From Centipeda infelix ATCC 43532 (GTDB taxonomy: Bacteria > Bacillota > Negativicutes > Selenomonadales > Selenomonadaceae), in NCBI RefSeq assembly GCF_000234095.1, contig NZ_JH376798.1:277424-341423 (forward strand): a stretch of 64,000 nucleotides of DNA, read 5' to 3'. The position numbers were made by a program, and so were the translations under genes. Shown here piece by piece: positions 16,790 to 25,272 of the stretch. A model generated the notes under the pieces. It saw only the letters and a program-made list of their open reading frames with translations. It did no database searches and was not told where the DNA came from. Each line of letters begins with the position of its first letter. Positions within the stretch are counted from its first letter, which is position 1.

Positions 16790-17605
16790 ATGAAGACATA
16801 TGTCAGACAAATGCGTCCGTGGGGCATCCTCGCCCTCCTCTGCACCGCCCTTCTCTCCGGCTGCTCATCAACGCTGGCGACAGAGGGCAGCGATCCGTAT
16901 ACACCGGACGATGTGATCTCGATGGTGGAGGAGGAGTTTGCTGCCTGCAAGCCGCAGCTCGTTTGGGAGGAGACAGAGATCGAGAAGGAGAAGCCGTTCG
17001 AGCGACGCATCTACGTCCTGCGCGACACGGCGAATGATTTCACGTTTTCCTGCAACGCGGTCGTCCGCCGCCCGACGCTCCCACGCCCCGGTGCGGAGCG
17101 GGACACGAACGCGTTCTTTCAGTATGCGACGGGCTATGCCGCACATCTGAATGCAGCGATTGGGCACGTGGCGGAGGAATACGGCTTTCGCGCCGCGACC
17201 ACCGAGGAGGCGGAGGCACTGATTCATTCGGGAGCAAAACGCAAACACCTCGATCGGGAGGTCTCGCTCTTTGACGAGGGGGACTTTATCTTCGTCACGG
17301 ACGGCGCACGCGGCGCGGATCTAGCGGCGGTCTGTAAGGCACTCCACGCGCTGTACCGTCCAAACGGGGACGGCACGGTCCTCTCCGCGCTGTACGGGCG
17401 CAAGATCACATTCTACTACCTGCCGCCGAACGAAACGGATAGGACACGGGCGGTCTTTGTCGCGTTCTTTACGCTGAAGGGTCCGAACGACTGGGCGGCG
17501 ACGCTCGCGGATAATCCCGGCTCCTCATCGAACGAAAAGGATGTCGCCGCGTTGGAGCAAAATCTCGCGCGCTACTTCGGGAGCTGTCTGCGCAATGCGC
17601 GCTAG
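16790..17605 (+). CDS. Unrecognised exported lipoprotein
   Basis: A 271-residue protein with a lipoprotein signal: residues 1-25 end in LLSGC, with Cys at residue 25 followed by SSTLA. The mature part is hydrophilic, with a central RRIYVLRDTANDFTFSCNA strand region and later VSLFDEGDFIFVTDG; I do not recognise the family. AAGGA precedes ATG 16790. The stop TAG is formed by the first three bases of the MITE-like element at 17603, so the element sits exactly at the gene end. It could act as a periplasmic or membrane-anchored binding protein; no function is claimed. Confidence 0.75.
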   Translation: MKTYVRQMRPWGILALLCTALLSGCSSTLATEGSDPYTPDDVISMVEEEFAACKPQLVWEETEIEKEKPFERRIYVLRDTANDFTFSCNAVVRRPTLPRPGAERDTNAFFQYATGYAAHLNAAIGHVAEEYGFRAATTEEAEALIHSGAKRKHLDREVSLFDEGDFIFVTDGARGADLAAVCKALHALYRPNGDGTVLSALYGRKITFYYLPPNETDRTRAVFVAFFTLKGPNDWAATLADNPGSSSNEKDVAALEQNLARYFGSCLRNAR

Positions 17606-17769
17606 GGAAGCACTGATAAATTCAGCACCGCCGTCTTAGCACATCTTTTTCGCCCTGTCTGTGTCGACAAATCCTCCACATAGCCTTTGCTATGCGTCCG
17701 GTTTGTCTCCTTGACAGGACAAAAAATCTGTACCAATCCGACAGACTTCATTTTATCAGCGATTCCCTA
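17603..17769 (-). mobile_element. MITE-like fold-back element, family B copy 2
   Basis: A 167 bp element, TAGGGAAGCACTGATAAA...TTTATCAGCGATTCCCTA, with terminal inverted repeats of about 18 bp and an interior that also pairs with itself. It ends in TA on both sides, consistent with insertion at a TA dinucleotide. Its first three bases are the stop codon of the lipoprotein gene. Confidence 0.88.
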
Positions 17770-17776
17770 GAAACAC

Positions 17777-17823
17777 AAAAAGAGGCTGCTGCATGAAGCT
17801 GGAAAACTTCGTGCAGCAGCCCT
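17777..17823 (-). terminator. Terminator of the DUF805 gene
   Basis: On the minus strand GGGCTGCTGCACGAAG pairs with CTTCATGCAGCAGCC, followed by TCTTTTTG. A very similar hairpin ends the adenine deaminase gene (40411-40458). Confidence 0.88.
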
Positions 17824-17841
17824 TGTCATTAGTGCGGACAG

Positions 17842-18552
17842 CTATGCCAGTGGGTCGTCGCCGTATGCGTTCGGGCCGTCCGTCCCCTTTTTCACCCAGA
17901 GGAAGATCAGAACCAAGAAGTTCAACAGCGGAATCAGCATGAGCAGGGAGAGCCAGCCGCTCTTGCCCAGATCATGCCAACGGCGGATGATGAGCATAAA
18001 GGTGCCAACGCTGAAAACCACCATGAGGATGAGCGGCAGCAGCGCGAGCAAATGCATCACCGTAGAGGAGGCTTCCGTCATTTCCGTCATGACTGTCGAC
18101 ATCACCGACGAGAGGACACTCAGCAGAAGGCCGCGCAGGATAAACGGTTTGCGGTTGAGGCGTCCACGATAGCTGAAGAACATATCCTTGATGCTCTCCG
18201 CCGAGGGTGGCTGTCCCGCCGCAACACCGCCGTATGCGCCTGTCTGCTGCTGTGCCGCTTGGTACGGCATCTGCTCCATCGGCGGGTTCTGCATCTGCGG
18301 CGGCTGTCCGCCCGTGCCTCCTCCCATCGCTCCCCCGACGGCTCCTCCGGCTGCAGCGCCCATGCTGCCCGCAGCAGCTCCCATCGAATGCGTCGGCGGC
18401 GGGGTCTCCTGCTGTGCTGTGCGCGGCGGCGGTGCAGGATCTGCGGGAGGTGCGGCGGGACGGGGCGGAGCGGCCGCGACCTGCGTGCCGCAGTTCGTAC
18501 AGAACCGCTCCCCCGCATTCAGCTGATTTCCACAGTTTTCACAGAACGCCAT
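17842..18552 (-). CDS. Zinc-ribbon DUF805 membrane protein
   Basis: A 236-residue protein in three parts. An N-terminal zinc ribbon (CENCGN near residue 4 and CTNCGT near residue 19) is followed by a low-complexity linker rich in Pro, Ala, Gly and Gln (residues 25-115). The C-terminal part is a DUF805 membrane domain with FFSYRGRLNRKPFI, about four hydrophobic helices and the family IIRRWHDLGKSGW. DUF805 proteins are inner-membrane proteins of unknown function, often fused to zinc ribbons. The start has AGGAGGAAT upstream. It is monocistronic, with its own terminator. Confidence 0.85.
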   Translation of the reverse strand: MAFCENCGNQLNAGERFCTNCGTQVAAAPPRPAAPPADPAPPPRTAQQETPPPTHSMGAAAGSMGAAAGGAVGGAMGGGTGGQPPQMQNPPMEQMPYQAAQQQTGAYGGVAAGQPPSAESIKDMFFSYRGRLNRKPFILRGLLLSVLSSVMSTVMTEMTEASSTVMHLLALLPLILMVVFSVGTFMLIIRRWHDLGKSGWLSLLMLIPLLNFLVLIFLWVKKGTDGPNAYGDDPLA

Positions 18553-18594
18553 GATGATTCCTCCTTATCGAAAAATAATTTGTGTACTGTTCTT

Positions 18595-18650
18595 GGGAAT
18601 CACGGATAAAACAGTCCCTCAGGGAATCGCTGAATTGATCCGTAATTCCC
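18595..18650. mobile_element. Short derivative of family B element
   Basis: A 56 bp palindrome, GGGAATCACGGAT...ATCCGTAATTCCC, with a second inner AGGGAATCGCTGAATT. It keeps only terminal repeat sequence of the MITE-like family and lies upstream of the DUF805 gene. Confidence 0.55.
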
Positions 18651-18702
18651 TTCCTCTATTATAGTCGAAAATACGACAAAAGGTACTGTAGTAAATGACA
18701 GC

Positions 18703-18732
18703 TTGACAAATTTTTTATTGATGTAATATGAT
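18703..18732 (+). promoter_or_regulatory. Promoter of TNT-domain gene
   Basis: TTGACA (18703-18708), 18 bases, TATGAT (18727-18732), in an AT-rich gap and 43 bases before the start codon. Confidence 0.7.
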
Positions 18733-18774
18733 ATAAATATCGAATTGTTTGACGTTTCGGAAAGGAGAAGTCCC

Positions 18775-19389
18775 ATGACGACCCGATTCCCCATCCGCAT
18801 CATTGCCGCCGCACTCTTCGCACTGAGTGCCCTGCTCGGTGCGCCGAGTGCACAGGACGCATCGCTCGCCATCGGCACGCCCGCCGCTGCGACACAGGAG
18901 GCACAGACCGAGCCGCGCTACTGGCAGATGTACTACAACTTCGCCCCGCCGACAGATGAATTCATTGCAGGGCTCGCGGCAGAGCAGGGTGTCGCCTATA
19001 CCCCGGGCAAAAAGGGTGAGGCGCGGTTTTACGCCGACGACGGTCGCCCGATCTACCCGAGCAACGACGGCGCGGTCGGCTTGATTGTGACGGTCACGCT
19101 CCCCTCGGGCGATGTGCTGACGCGCTACGGGAAGCCGACGGGACGGTATGTCTCACCGGACGGCATGACGTTCGAGCAGCGGGCACTGCCGAGCACGACG
19201 AGTGAGGGCGACTTCCACGTCTACTGCGTTGAGCGGCCCATCGACGGTGTGCAGAAAGGGAAGATCGCGCCGTGGTTCGGTCGCCTGGGCGGCGGCATCC
19301 AGTACAAGCTCCCCGACCGCATTGTAAATCTGATGGAGGCGTCGATGCTGCGTGAGGTGGACTTGGCCGAGGAGAACGAGGCTGCGTAA
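18775..19389 (+). CDS. Exported protein with TNT-like (NAD glycohydrolase toxin) domain
   Basis: A 204-residue protein with a Sec signal peptide (residues 1-26, core IIAAALFALSALL). The rest fits the TNT/DUF4237 fold named after the tuberculosis necrotizing toxin, which hydrolyses NAD. Recognisable stretches are TRYGKPTGRYVSPDG near residue 117, FEQRALP, a YxVYCVERPI-type strand and APWFGRLGGGIQYKL near residue 163, whose Gln matches a catalytic residue of TNT. It is not fused to an Rhs or ESX carrier and has no recognisable immunity gene beside it. AAAGGAG precedes the start at 18775. It might be a secreted antibacterial or host-directed enzyme, or a domesticated NADase kept in the periplasm. 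The family call is by pattern recognition. Confidence 0.72.
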   Translation: MTTRFPIRIIAAALFALSALLGAPSAQDASLAIGTPAAATQEAQTEPRYWQMYYNFAPPTDEFIAGLAAEQGVAYTPGKKGEARFYADDGRPIYPSNDGAVGLIVTVTLPSGDVLTRYGKPTGRYVSPDGMTFEQRALPSTTSEGDFHVYCVERPIDGVQKGKIAPWFGRLGGGIQYKLPDRIVNLMEASMLREVDLAEENEAA

Positions 19390-19419
19390 GCTGCGCACCT
19401 CGTAGAGCAAACTTTTTTC

Positions 19420-19449
19420 TTGCATTTTCTCCCTCCCCGTATCTATAAT
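19420..19449 (+). promoter_or_regulatory. Promoter of MFS exporter gene
   Basis: TTGCAT (19420-19425), 18 bases, TATAAT (19444-19449), 35 bases before the start codon. Confidence 0.75.
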
Positions 19450-19484
19450 GAAAGAAAGGATCTACACAGACGGGGAGGTTTTCT

Positions 19485-20651
19485 ATGGGGATTCCATTGC
19501 GCCAATATATGGCGCTGCTCGGCATTACGATTGCCGCATTTATCTTTAACACATCCGAGTTCATACCGATTGCGCTGCTCATCGATATCTCGGAGTCGTT
19601 CTCCATGACGGAGGCGGCGACGGGGCAGATGATTACGATCTATGCGTGGGTAGTTGCTCTGCTCTCGCTGCCGCTCATGCTGCTGACCTGCCGCATGGAG
19701 CTGAAACGGCTCCTTCTGCTGATGGTCGCGCTCTTTGGCCTCGGGCAGCTCGTCTCGGGGCTCGCGACGAGCTATGATGTGCTGCTCGGCGCACGCATCA
19801 TCGTCGCCTGCGCACACTCGATTTTCTGGTCGATTGCCGCACCGCTTGCGACGCGGCTCGTGACGCGCGAGCATCGCCCGATGGCACTCGGCATGATCGT
19901 GACGAGCAGCTCCGTCGCGACGATTGTCGGGCTGCCGCTCGGGCGCGTGATCGGTCTCGCGGCGGGGTGGCGCATGACGTTCCTGCTGCTCGCCGTGGTC
20001 GCCGTCATTGCGTTTGTCTATCTCGGGATTCTCCTGCCGAAACGGGCACCGGGAGAGGGCTTCACCATCGGCGAACTGCCGTCGCTCGTCCGTCAGCCTG
20101 CGCTCGCGTGCATTTACATCATGACGGCACTCTTTGCGACGGCGTACTTCACGACGTACAGCTACATCGAGCCGTTCCTGCACAATGTCGCGGCGTTCTC
20201 GCCCGATCTGATTACGGTCACGCTCATGCTGCTCGGGGTCAGCGGCATCCTCGCGAGCCTCGTTTTCTCCAAAATGTATGGAAAGCGCCGCTTTTTCCTG
20301 CTGCGCTGGTGCCTTGTCGGGGTCGCGGTTCTGCTCTTCCTCTGGCAGGCGGCATCCATCTCCGTCGGCACGATGATCGTGCTCACGATGCTGCTCGGGG
20401 TACTCGCAACGCTCTACAACACGATGTTCCAGGCGGAAGTTCTCGCCACGGTCCCGCGCGACGCATCGACCGTTGCAACGGCGATCTACTCGGGCATCTT
20501 CAACCTCGGCATCGGCAGCGGAACGTACCTCGGCGGGCTCGCGGCGGGGGACGGTCACCTCGCCCACATCGGCTACATCGGCGCGGCGATTGCCGGTGTC
20601 GCCGCCCTGCTCTGCCGCTGCGTCTACGTGAGAGACGTGCAGGGGAGATAA
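19485..20651 (+). CDS. MFS efflux transporter (sugar/arabinose exporter-like, DHA1 type)
   Basis: A 388-residue, 12-helix major facilitator protein of the inner membrane. FNTSEFIPIALLIDIS near residue 24 and the paired halves resemble SotB/AraJ/YdhP exporters, which use the proton gradient to expel sugars or drugs. LATRLVTREHRPMALG (near residue 125) is the family's loop between helices 4 and 5. GGGGAGG precedes ATG 19485. It has its own promoter and terminator, so it is a single-gene unit. The substrate is unknown. Confidence 0.87.
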   Translation: MGIPLRQYMALLGITIAAFIFNTSEFIPIALLIDISESFSMTEAATGQMITIYAWVVALLSLPLMLLTCRMELKRLLLLMVALFGLGQLVSGLATSYDVLLGARIIVACAHSIFWSIAAPLATRLVTREHRPMALGMIVTSSSVATIVGLPLGRVIGLAAGWRMTFLLLAVVAVIAFVYLGILLPKRAPGEGFTIGELPSLVRQPALACIYIMTALFATAYFTTYSYIEPFLHNVAAFSPDLITVTLMLLGVSGILASLVFSKMYGKRRFFLLRWCLVGVAVLLFLWQAASISVGTMIVLTMLLGVLATLYNTMFQAEVLATVPRDASTVATAIYSGIFNLGIGSGTYLGGLAAGDGHLAHIGYIGAAIAGVAALLCRCVYVRDVQGR

Positions 20652-20664
20652 TCCTCATATACAC

Positions 20665-20710
20665 AAAATCCCGCCGCATTCGGAACATACCGAACGCGAC
20701 GGGATTTTTA
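20665..20710. terminator. Terminator between convergent MFS genes
   Basis: AAAATCCCG-CGC-TTCGG pairs with CCGAA-GCG-CGGGATTTTT, with A and T runs on both sides. Confidence 0.9.
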
Positions 20711-20731
20711 TATGGGAATGTAACGATTCCT

Positions 20732-22060
20732 TTATTCCGCTGCTTTCTTCCCGCCCATGGTCATGAAGAGGAAGAAGATCGAGAGGACGCAGGAGGCGAG
20801 GAGGCTGATGAAGCCGCCCGTCCAGCCGAAGTGATCAACGACGAAGCCCATGTAGACACCCGCGAACGCAGAGCCGACGATGTAGCCCATGAGACCCGTG
20901 AGGCCGGTCGCGCCGCCCGTTGCGACACGCGGCACCATGTCCGCCGCCTGCAGACCGATCATCATGACCGGCCCGTAGATGAGGAAGCCGATTGCGATCA
21001 GCGCGAGGTTATCCACGAGGACATTGCCGGGCGGATTGAACCAGTAGACGAGGATCGCGATGATGACGAGCGTCATAAAGATCATCGTCGCAGGCGCACG
21101 CCGTCCGCGGAACACACGGTCACTGAGGTAGCCGCTCACGAGCATGCCCGGGATGCCCGCCCACTCGTAGAGGAAGTACGCCCAGCGCGAGCTCTCCTTG
21201 GAGAAGCCCTTGACCGCCGCGAGATACGTCGGCGCCCAGTCGACAACGCCGTAGCGGATGAAGTAGACGAAGATGTTCGCGATCGCGAGGTACCAGAGCA
21301 GCTTGTTCTTGATGATGTACTTCATCAGAACTTCCTTTGCCGTCATCTGCTTTTCCATGACAGCACCGTGCTCCTTCGGGTAGTCGTGCTTGTACTCCTC
21401 GATCGGCGGCAGACCGCAGGACTGCGGCGTGTCACGCAGGAGGAAGAAGGTGATGAAGGCGAGGACGATGGAGATCAGCGCAGGGAAGAAGAAGATACTG
21501 TTCCATGTGCCAAAGAGGGCGATACCTGCCGTCGCCAGCGGTGCGATCAGCCCACCGCCGAGGTTGTGCGAGACGTTCCACCACGACCACCACGCGCCGC
21601 GCTCGGTCTGGGAGAACCACGTCACCATGGACTTTGCATACGGCGGGTAGCCCATCCCCTGGAACCATCCGTTCATGAAGCTCAGGGCGCACATGATCGG
21701 AATGCTCGTCATAACCCCCGGCACAACGCCGAACGCGAGCGTCACGAGCGCACTGAGCAGGAGGCCCAGCGTGGCAAAATACTTCGGATTCGAGCGATCC
21801 GAGATGTTGCCCATGACGAACTTGCTCACGCCGTATGCAACCGAAAGCATAGTCAGGACGATGCCAAGATCCGCCTTGGAGTAGCCGTAGTCCTGAATCA
21901 TATAGGGCATCGCGAGACTGAAGTTCTTGCGAATCAGGTAGAAGGTCGCATACCCGATGAACGTCCCGAGAAAGACCTGCCGTCGGAGTGACTTGTACCG
22001 CTCGTCAATCTGGTCGGCGGGCAGCCGCTCAATGTGCGGTGCCGGTGAAAAAATTGACAT
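20732..22060 (-). CDS. Organophosphate:phosphate antiporter, MFS OPA family (GlpT/UhpT/PgtP-like)
   Basis: A 442-residue, 12-helix transporter of the OPA family, which exchanges phosphate for glycerol-3-phosphate, hexose phosphates or phosphoglycerates. Family stretches are ATFYLIRKNFSLAMPYMI near residue 38 (Arg in helix 1), NGWFQGMGYPPYAKSMVTWF near residue 128 and GPVMMIGLQAADMVP near residue 360. AAAGGAG precedes the start. Upstream on the same strand lie a response regulator, a sensor kinase and a binding protein, the set that controls PgtP and UhpT in other bacteria. It is probably induced by its own substrate outside the cell. Confidence 0.88.
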   Translation of the reverse strand: MSIFSPAPHIERLPADQIDERYKSLRRQVFLGTFIGYATFYLIRKNFSLAMPYMIQDYGYSKADLGIVLTMLSVAYGVSKFVMGNISDRSNPKYFATLGLLLSALVTLAFGVVPGVMTSIPIMCALSFMNGWFQGMGYPPYAKSMVTWFSQTERGAWWSWWNVSHNLGGGLIAPLATAGIALFGTWNSIFFFPALISIVLAFITFFLLRDTPQSCGLPPIEEYKHDYPKEHGAVMEKQMTAKEVLMKYIIKNKLLWYLAIANIFVYFIRYGVVDWAPTYLAAVKGFSKESSRWAYFLYEWAGIPGMLVSGYLSDRVFRGRRAPATMIFMTLVIIAILVYWFNPPGNVLVDNLALIAIGFLIYGPVMMIGLQAADMVPRVATGGATGLTGLMGYIVGSAFAGVYMGFVVDHFGWTGGFISLLASCVLSIFFLFMTMGGKKAAE

Positions 22061-22181
22061 ATGAATTCATCTCCTTTGTGAAATTTATGCTATCTGCAGT
22101 ATAGCGAATGCAGCATTGCCCGACCATCGGCAAAGTTCTGTTTTTCCCTCGGATTTCTCCCCATTTTTCCATCAGAAATAC

Positions 22182-22220
22182 AGAACCCCACATCAGAAAA
22201 AATCCGATGTGGGGTTCTTT
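22182..22220 (-). terminator. Terminator of the sensor-regulator operon
   Basis: GAACCCCACATC and GATGTGGGGTTC form a 12 bp perfect stem. It lies between the response regulator and the transporter gene, so the transporter probably has its own regulated promoter. Confidence 0.75.
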
Positions 22221-22233
22221 TGAATAGGTCACG

Positions 22234-22872
22234 CTACTGCAAAAGCCCGTTCCGTAGGGCGAGCGTGACAAGCTCGCTGCGCCGACTGCAGTGGAGTTTC
22301 TCGTAGATATGTTTCTTATGTGTGTCCACTGTCTTTACACTGAGATGCAGCCGCTCTGCAATCTCCGTGATCGTATACCCGTGGATCAGCTCGTCAAAGA
22401 CCTCTTGCTCCCGCGCGGTGAGCACGCTGCGCGGATCATCCGCTGCCTCCTCTGCGGGGCGGAACATGATGTCCATAAGTGACTGCTGTGCATTCGGGCT
22501 GAGGTAACGCCGTCCCTGCGAAAGTGCCTGCAGCGCATCGAACAGCTCGTTGTCCGCCGAGGTCTTGGGCAGATAGCCCATCGCCCCGTACTGCATCGCC
22601 TTGTAGATATACTCCTCATCCTCGTGCATGCTCAGCACGAGAATCTTCACTGCAGGATAGCGCGCGCGAATCTCACGGATGCAGGCGAGCCCGCCCATCC
22701 CCGGCATCGAGATGTCCATGATCACGAGGTCGATCGGCTGCGCCGCCAGCAGCCGCAGTGCCTCCTCGCCGCTCTCCGCCTCCGCCGTCACCGTATAGGC
22801 GGACGTGTTTTTGAGCAGCAGCTTCATCCCCGCGCGGATCAGCAAATGGTCATCCACAATCATCAGATTCAT
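22234..22872 (-). CDS. NarL/FixJ-type response regulator (UhpA-like)
   Basis: A 212-residue regulator. The receiver domain (residues 1-118) has the acidic pair in IVDDH, the phosphorylation Asp in LVIMDISMPGMGG near residue 54 and the Lys in YLPKTS. The C-terminal LuxR-type helix-turn-helix reads LTAREQEVFDELIHGYTITE and later HLSVKTVDTHKKHI. It overlaps the kinase gene by 23 bases, so the two are translated together. By position it should switch on the neighbouring OPA transporter gene. Confidence 0.9.
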   Translation of the reverse strand: MNLMIVDDHLLIRAGMKLLLKNTSAYTVTAEAESGEEALRLLAAQPIDLVIMDISMPGMGGLACIREIRARYPAVKILVLSMHEDEEYIYKAMQYGAMGYLPKTSADNELFDALQALSQGRRYLSPNAQQSLMDIMFRPAEEAADDPRSVLTAREQEVFDELIHGYTITEIAERLHLSVKTVDTHKKHIYEKLHCSRRSELVTLALRNGLLQ

Positions 22873-24250
22873 CCGTCAGCCCTCCCCTTCCACGCAGCTC
22901 AATGCGATAGACCGTCGTCCACTCTGGCAGCTCTGCGGAGAGCTCCATGCGCCCCGCGAGCAGGCGCACGCGCTCCGCGATCCCGTAGATCCCCATGTGG
23001 TTCTCCCGCCGCGCCGCACGGATGCGCTCCTGTGTGATGCCATCGCCGTTGTCCTTGACATAGAGCACGATGCGCTCCTCTGCTCTCAGGCGAATTTGTG
23101 CCCGCGTCGCGTGGGAATGCCGCACGATGTTCGTCAGGCACTCCTGCACAATCCGATAGACCGCCAGACTCTCCACGTCGCCGGGCACCGTCTCGACCGC
23201 GCAGACGAGCTCGATGTCCACCGCGTGCTTGCGCCGATAGTCCGCGACCAGCTTCTCAAGTGCCGCCTCGATCCCCAGCTCATCCAGTGCTGGAGGGCGC
23301 AGCTCCACCGCGAGATTCCGCAGCCGCGCGAGCGTATCCGCCGTCTCGTCACGGATCGCGAGCAGCGCCTTCTGCATATTTTCATCGTCCGTCTCGTTCG
23401 CGAGCGCACGCAGGGAAAAGAGCAGTGCCGTCAGCGTCTGCCCGCTCTCGTCGTGCAGCTCCATTGCGATCCGCTTGCGCTCCTCCTCCTGCGCCGTGAT
23501 GATGTGCCGCAGGAGACGGCTGCGCTCCTGCGCACCCTCGCGCAGATGCCGCTCCATATCGTTCATCGCATTCGCCAGACGCCCGATCTCATCCGTCGCA
23601 GGGAACGTGATCGCACGCCCCGAGAAATGCCCTTTGGAGATATGCTCCGCACGTTCCATCAGATGATGAAGCGGACGCGTCAGGATCTCCGACAAGCGAA
23701 AGATCAGCATCGCCGCGAGGAGCAGGATGACCAGCGTTATCCCGAGCATTTTCAGCACATTGGAGACCAACAGCTCCCGCAGCGCATCCTCGCTCACACC
23801 GACGCGAACCGCGCCAAGCGCACCGCCCTCGATCGGCCAGCGGATGTCCTGGATCTTCCCGAGGCTCGTGTCCACGCGCAGCACCTCCGGCTCTGCGCCG
23901 CCCGCCCCGTGCAGCTCGCGCAGATGCAGCGGCATCCCCTTTGAAAAGGTATGTGCCATCACACGTCCGTCTGTGTCCAGCAAAAAGATATACGATACAA
24001 AGTCATTGTTGCGCTTCTCTGTGTGGATCAGCTCCTCGAGCGCAAAGAGATTTCCTGTCTGCAGCGCGTCGCTGCTGAGCTCCGCCACCTCTGCCGCCAC
24101 GCTCAGCCCACGCCGCTCCAGTGACGCACGCATGATGTCGGACAGCGTGACGAGCATGAGCGCACCCGAGAGAATGGCGAAGAGCAGCACAATCCCCATC
24201 ACGATCACCGTCAGCTTGCCCGCAATGCGGAGTTTTGCAAAGTACTGCAT
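22850..24250 (-). CDS. Sensor histidine kinase (HisKA_3, UhpB/NarX class)
   Basis: A 466-residue membrane kinase. The first helix is near residues 13-35, a periplasmic region of about 115 residues follows, and a second helix near residues 165-185 leads to a HAMP segment. The HisKA_3 dimerisation domain has the phosphoacceptor in RIAMELHDESGQTL, and an HATPase domain has DNGDGI and GIYGIAERVRLL. It overlaps the binding-protein gene by one base (TGATG). The periplasmic part probably contacts the binding protein and passes the signal to the regulator. Confidence 0.9.
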   Translation of the reverse strand: MQYFAKLRIAGKLTVIVMGIVLLFAILSGALMLVTLSDIMRASLERRGLSVAAEVAELSSDALQTGNLFALEELIHTEKRNNDFVSYIFLLDTDGRVMAHTFSKGMPLHLRELHGAGGAEPEVLRVDTSLGKIQDIRWPIEGGALGAVRVGVSEDALRELLVSNVLKMLGITLVILLLAAMLIFRLSEILTRPLHHLMERAEHISKGHFSGRAITFPATDEIGRLANAMNDMERHLREGAQERSRLLRHIITAQEEERKRIAMELHDESGQTLTALLFSLRALANETDDENMQKALLAIRDETADTLARLRNLAVELRPPALDELGIEAALEKLVADYRRKHAVDIELVCAVETVPGDVESLAVYRIVQECLTNIVRHSHATRAQIRLRAEERIVLYVKDNGDGITQERIRAARRENHMGIYGIAERVRLLAGRMELSAELPEWTTVYRIELRGRGGLTDESDDCG

Positions 24251-25152
24251 CAGATCCCCTCTTCCGGCGAGAACCGCGGATAGAGCTCCGGCTGCGGCGG
24301 TACGAAGCGATCGATGAGCAGCTGCTCCATCGCCTCCTTTGCCTCCGGATCTCTGTCCAGATGCAGCAGGATCTCCTGCACCGCATCCGCCTCCCTCAGA
24401 TCGCGCCGCGCCACCACAGGCCCCATCCCGCTCCCCGGAAGCACCTGTACAATCCGCACCTGCTCCAGCATCGCGGGCGCATATTCCTGATAGTAGTCAT
24501 ACGTCAGGCTCGCAATCACACCGCCATCCACCAGACCGTCCGCCACCGCACGCAGCGAGTCGTCGTGGCTGTAGGTGAAGTAGGAGGAGCGAAAGAACCG
24601 CTCGGGATCCTCGCCCATTTTCCGCAGATGTGCGCGCAGCTCAAGATAGCCCGAGTAGCTCATCGGGTCCACATAGACGAACCGCCGCCCGCGCAGCTCC
24701 GCAAGCGATTCTATGGTGCTTGCACGCGGGACAATCACATACGAGAAATAGTAGTTCGCCCCGCTCCGCTCGGGCATCGCCAAGAGACGCACATCCTCCT
24801 TTTTTCCATACACCATATAGGCACCGCTCGACAGGAACGCTACATCCGCATCTCCCTTCGCCAGCAGCTGATTGATCTCGGCGTAGCTGCGGCGATGCAG
24901 GAGCAGCACCGGCCGCCCGAGCAGCCGCCCGAGGCTGCGCACCATCTGACTCTGATAGCCCTCCGTACGCGCGTGGTTCAGCACCGAGATCATCGCCACC
25001 CGCAGCGGCGGTTCCCGCATCTCCATCTTGTACCCCGGGATCGGCTCCACCTGCTCGAAGTCGATCTGTGTCCGCTGCTCGGCGCGGAGGTAGAAGAATA
25101 CACCGACCAACAAAGCAAGCACCAGTCCCGTAAAAATATATCGCCGCTGCAT
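24250..25152 (-). CDS. Phosphate/phosphonate-type periplasmic binding protein, sensory partner (PgtC/HptA-like)
   Basis: A 300-residue PhnD-class binding protein with an N-terminal uncleaved-looking anchor (residues 3-20, YIFTGLVLALLVGVFFYL). The sequence LLAKGDADVAFLSSGAYMVY and FVYVDPMSYSGYLELRAHL are typical of the family. No ABC permease or ATPase is next to it; instead a histidine kinase follows by one-base overlap. The arrangement matches sensory binding proteins such as PgtC or HptA that report phosphorylated sugars to a kinase. The start at 25152 follows AAAGGAGG; the longer frame to 25251 lacks these marks. Confidence 0.83.
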   Translation of the reverse strand: MQRRYIFTGLVLALLVGVFFYLRAEQRTQIDFEQVEPIPGYKMEMREPPLRVAMISVLNHARTEGYQSQMVRSLGRLLGRPVLLLHRRSYAEINQLLAKGDADVAFLSSGAYMVYGKKEDVRLLAMPERSGANYYFSYVIVPRASTIESLAELRGRRFVYVDPMSYSGYLELRAHLRKMGEDPERFFRSSYFTYSHDDSLRAVADGLVDGGVIASLTYDYYQEYAPAMLEQVRIVQVLPGSGMGPVVARRDLREADAVQEILLHLDRDPEAKEAMEQLLIDRFVPPQPELYPRFSPEEGI

Positions 25153-25272
25153 GATGCACCTCCTTTGCCGCGCACAGCATGAGAAACACTCTCTTTGTTT
25201 TCTTCTATTATAACATATTCCGCAATCGTAAAAACAAGGGGGATCGTGCAATCCCCCTGATCTGCCACCCTA

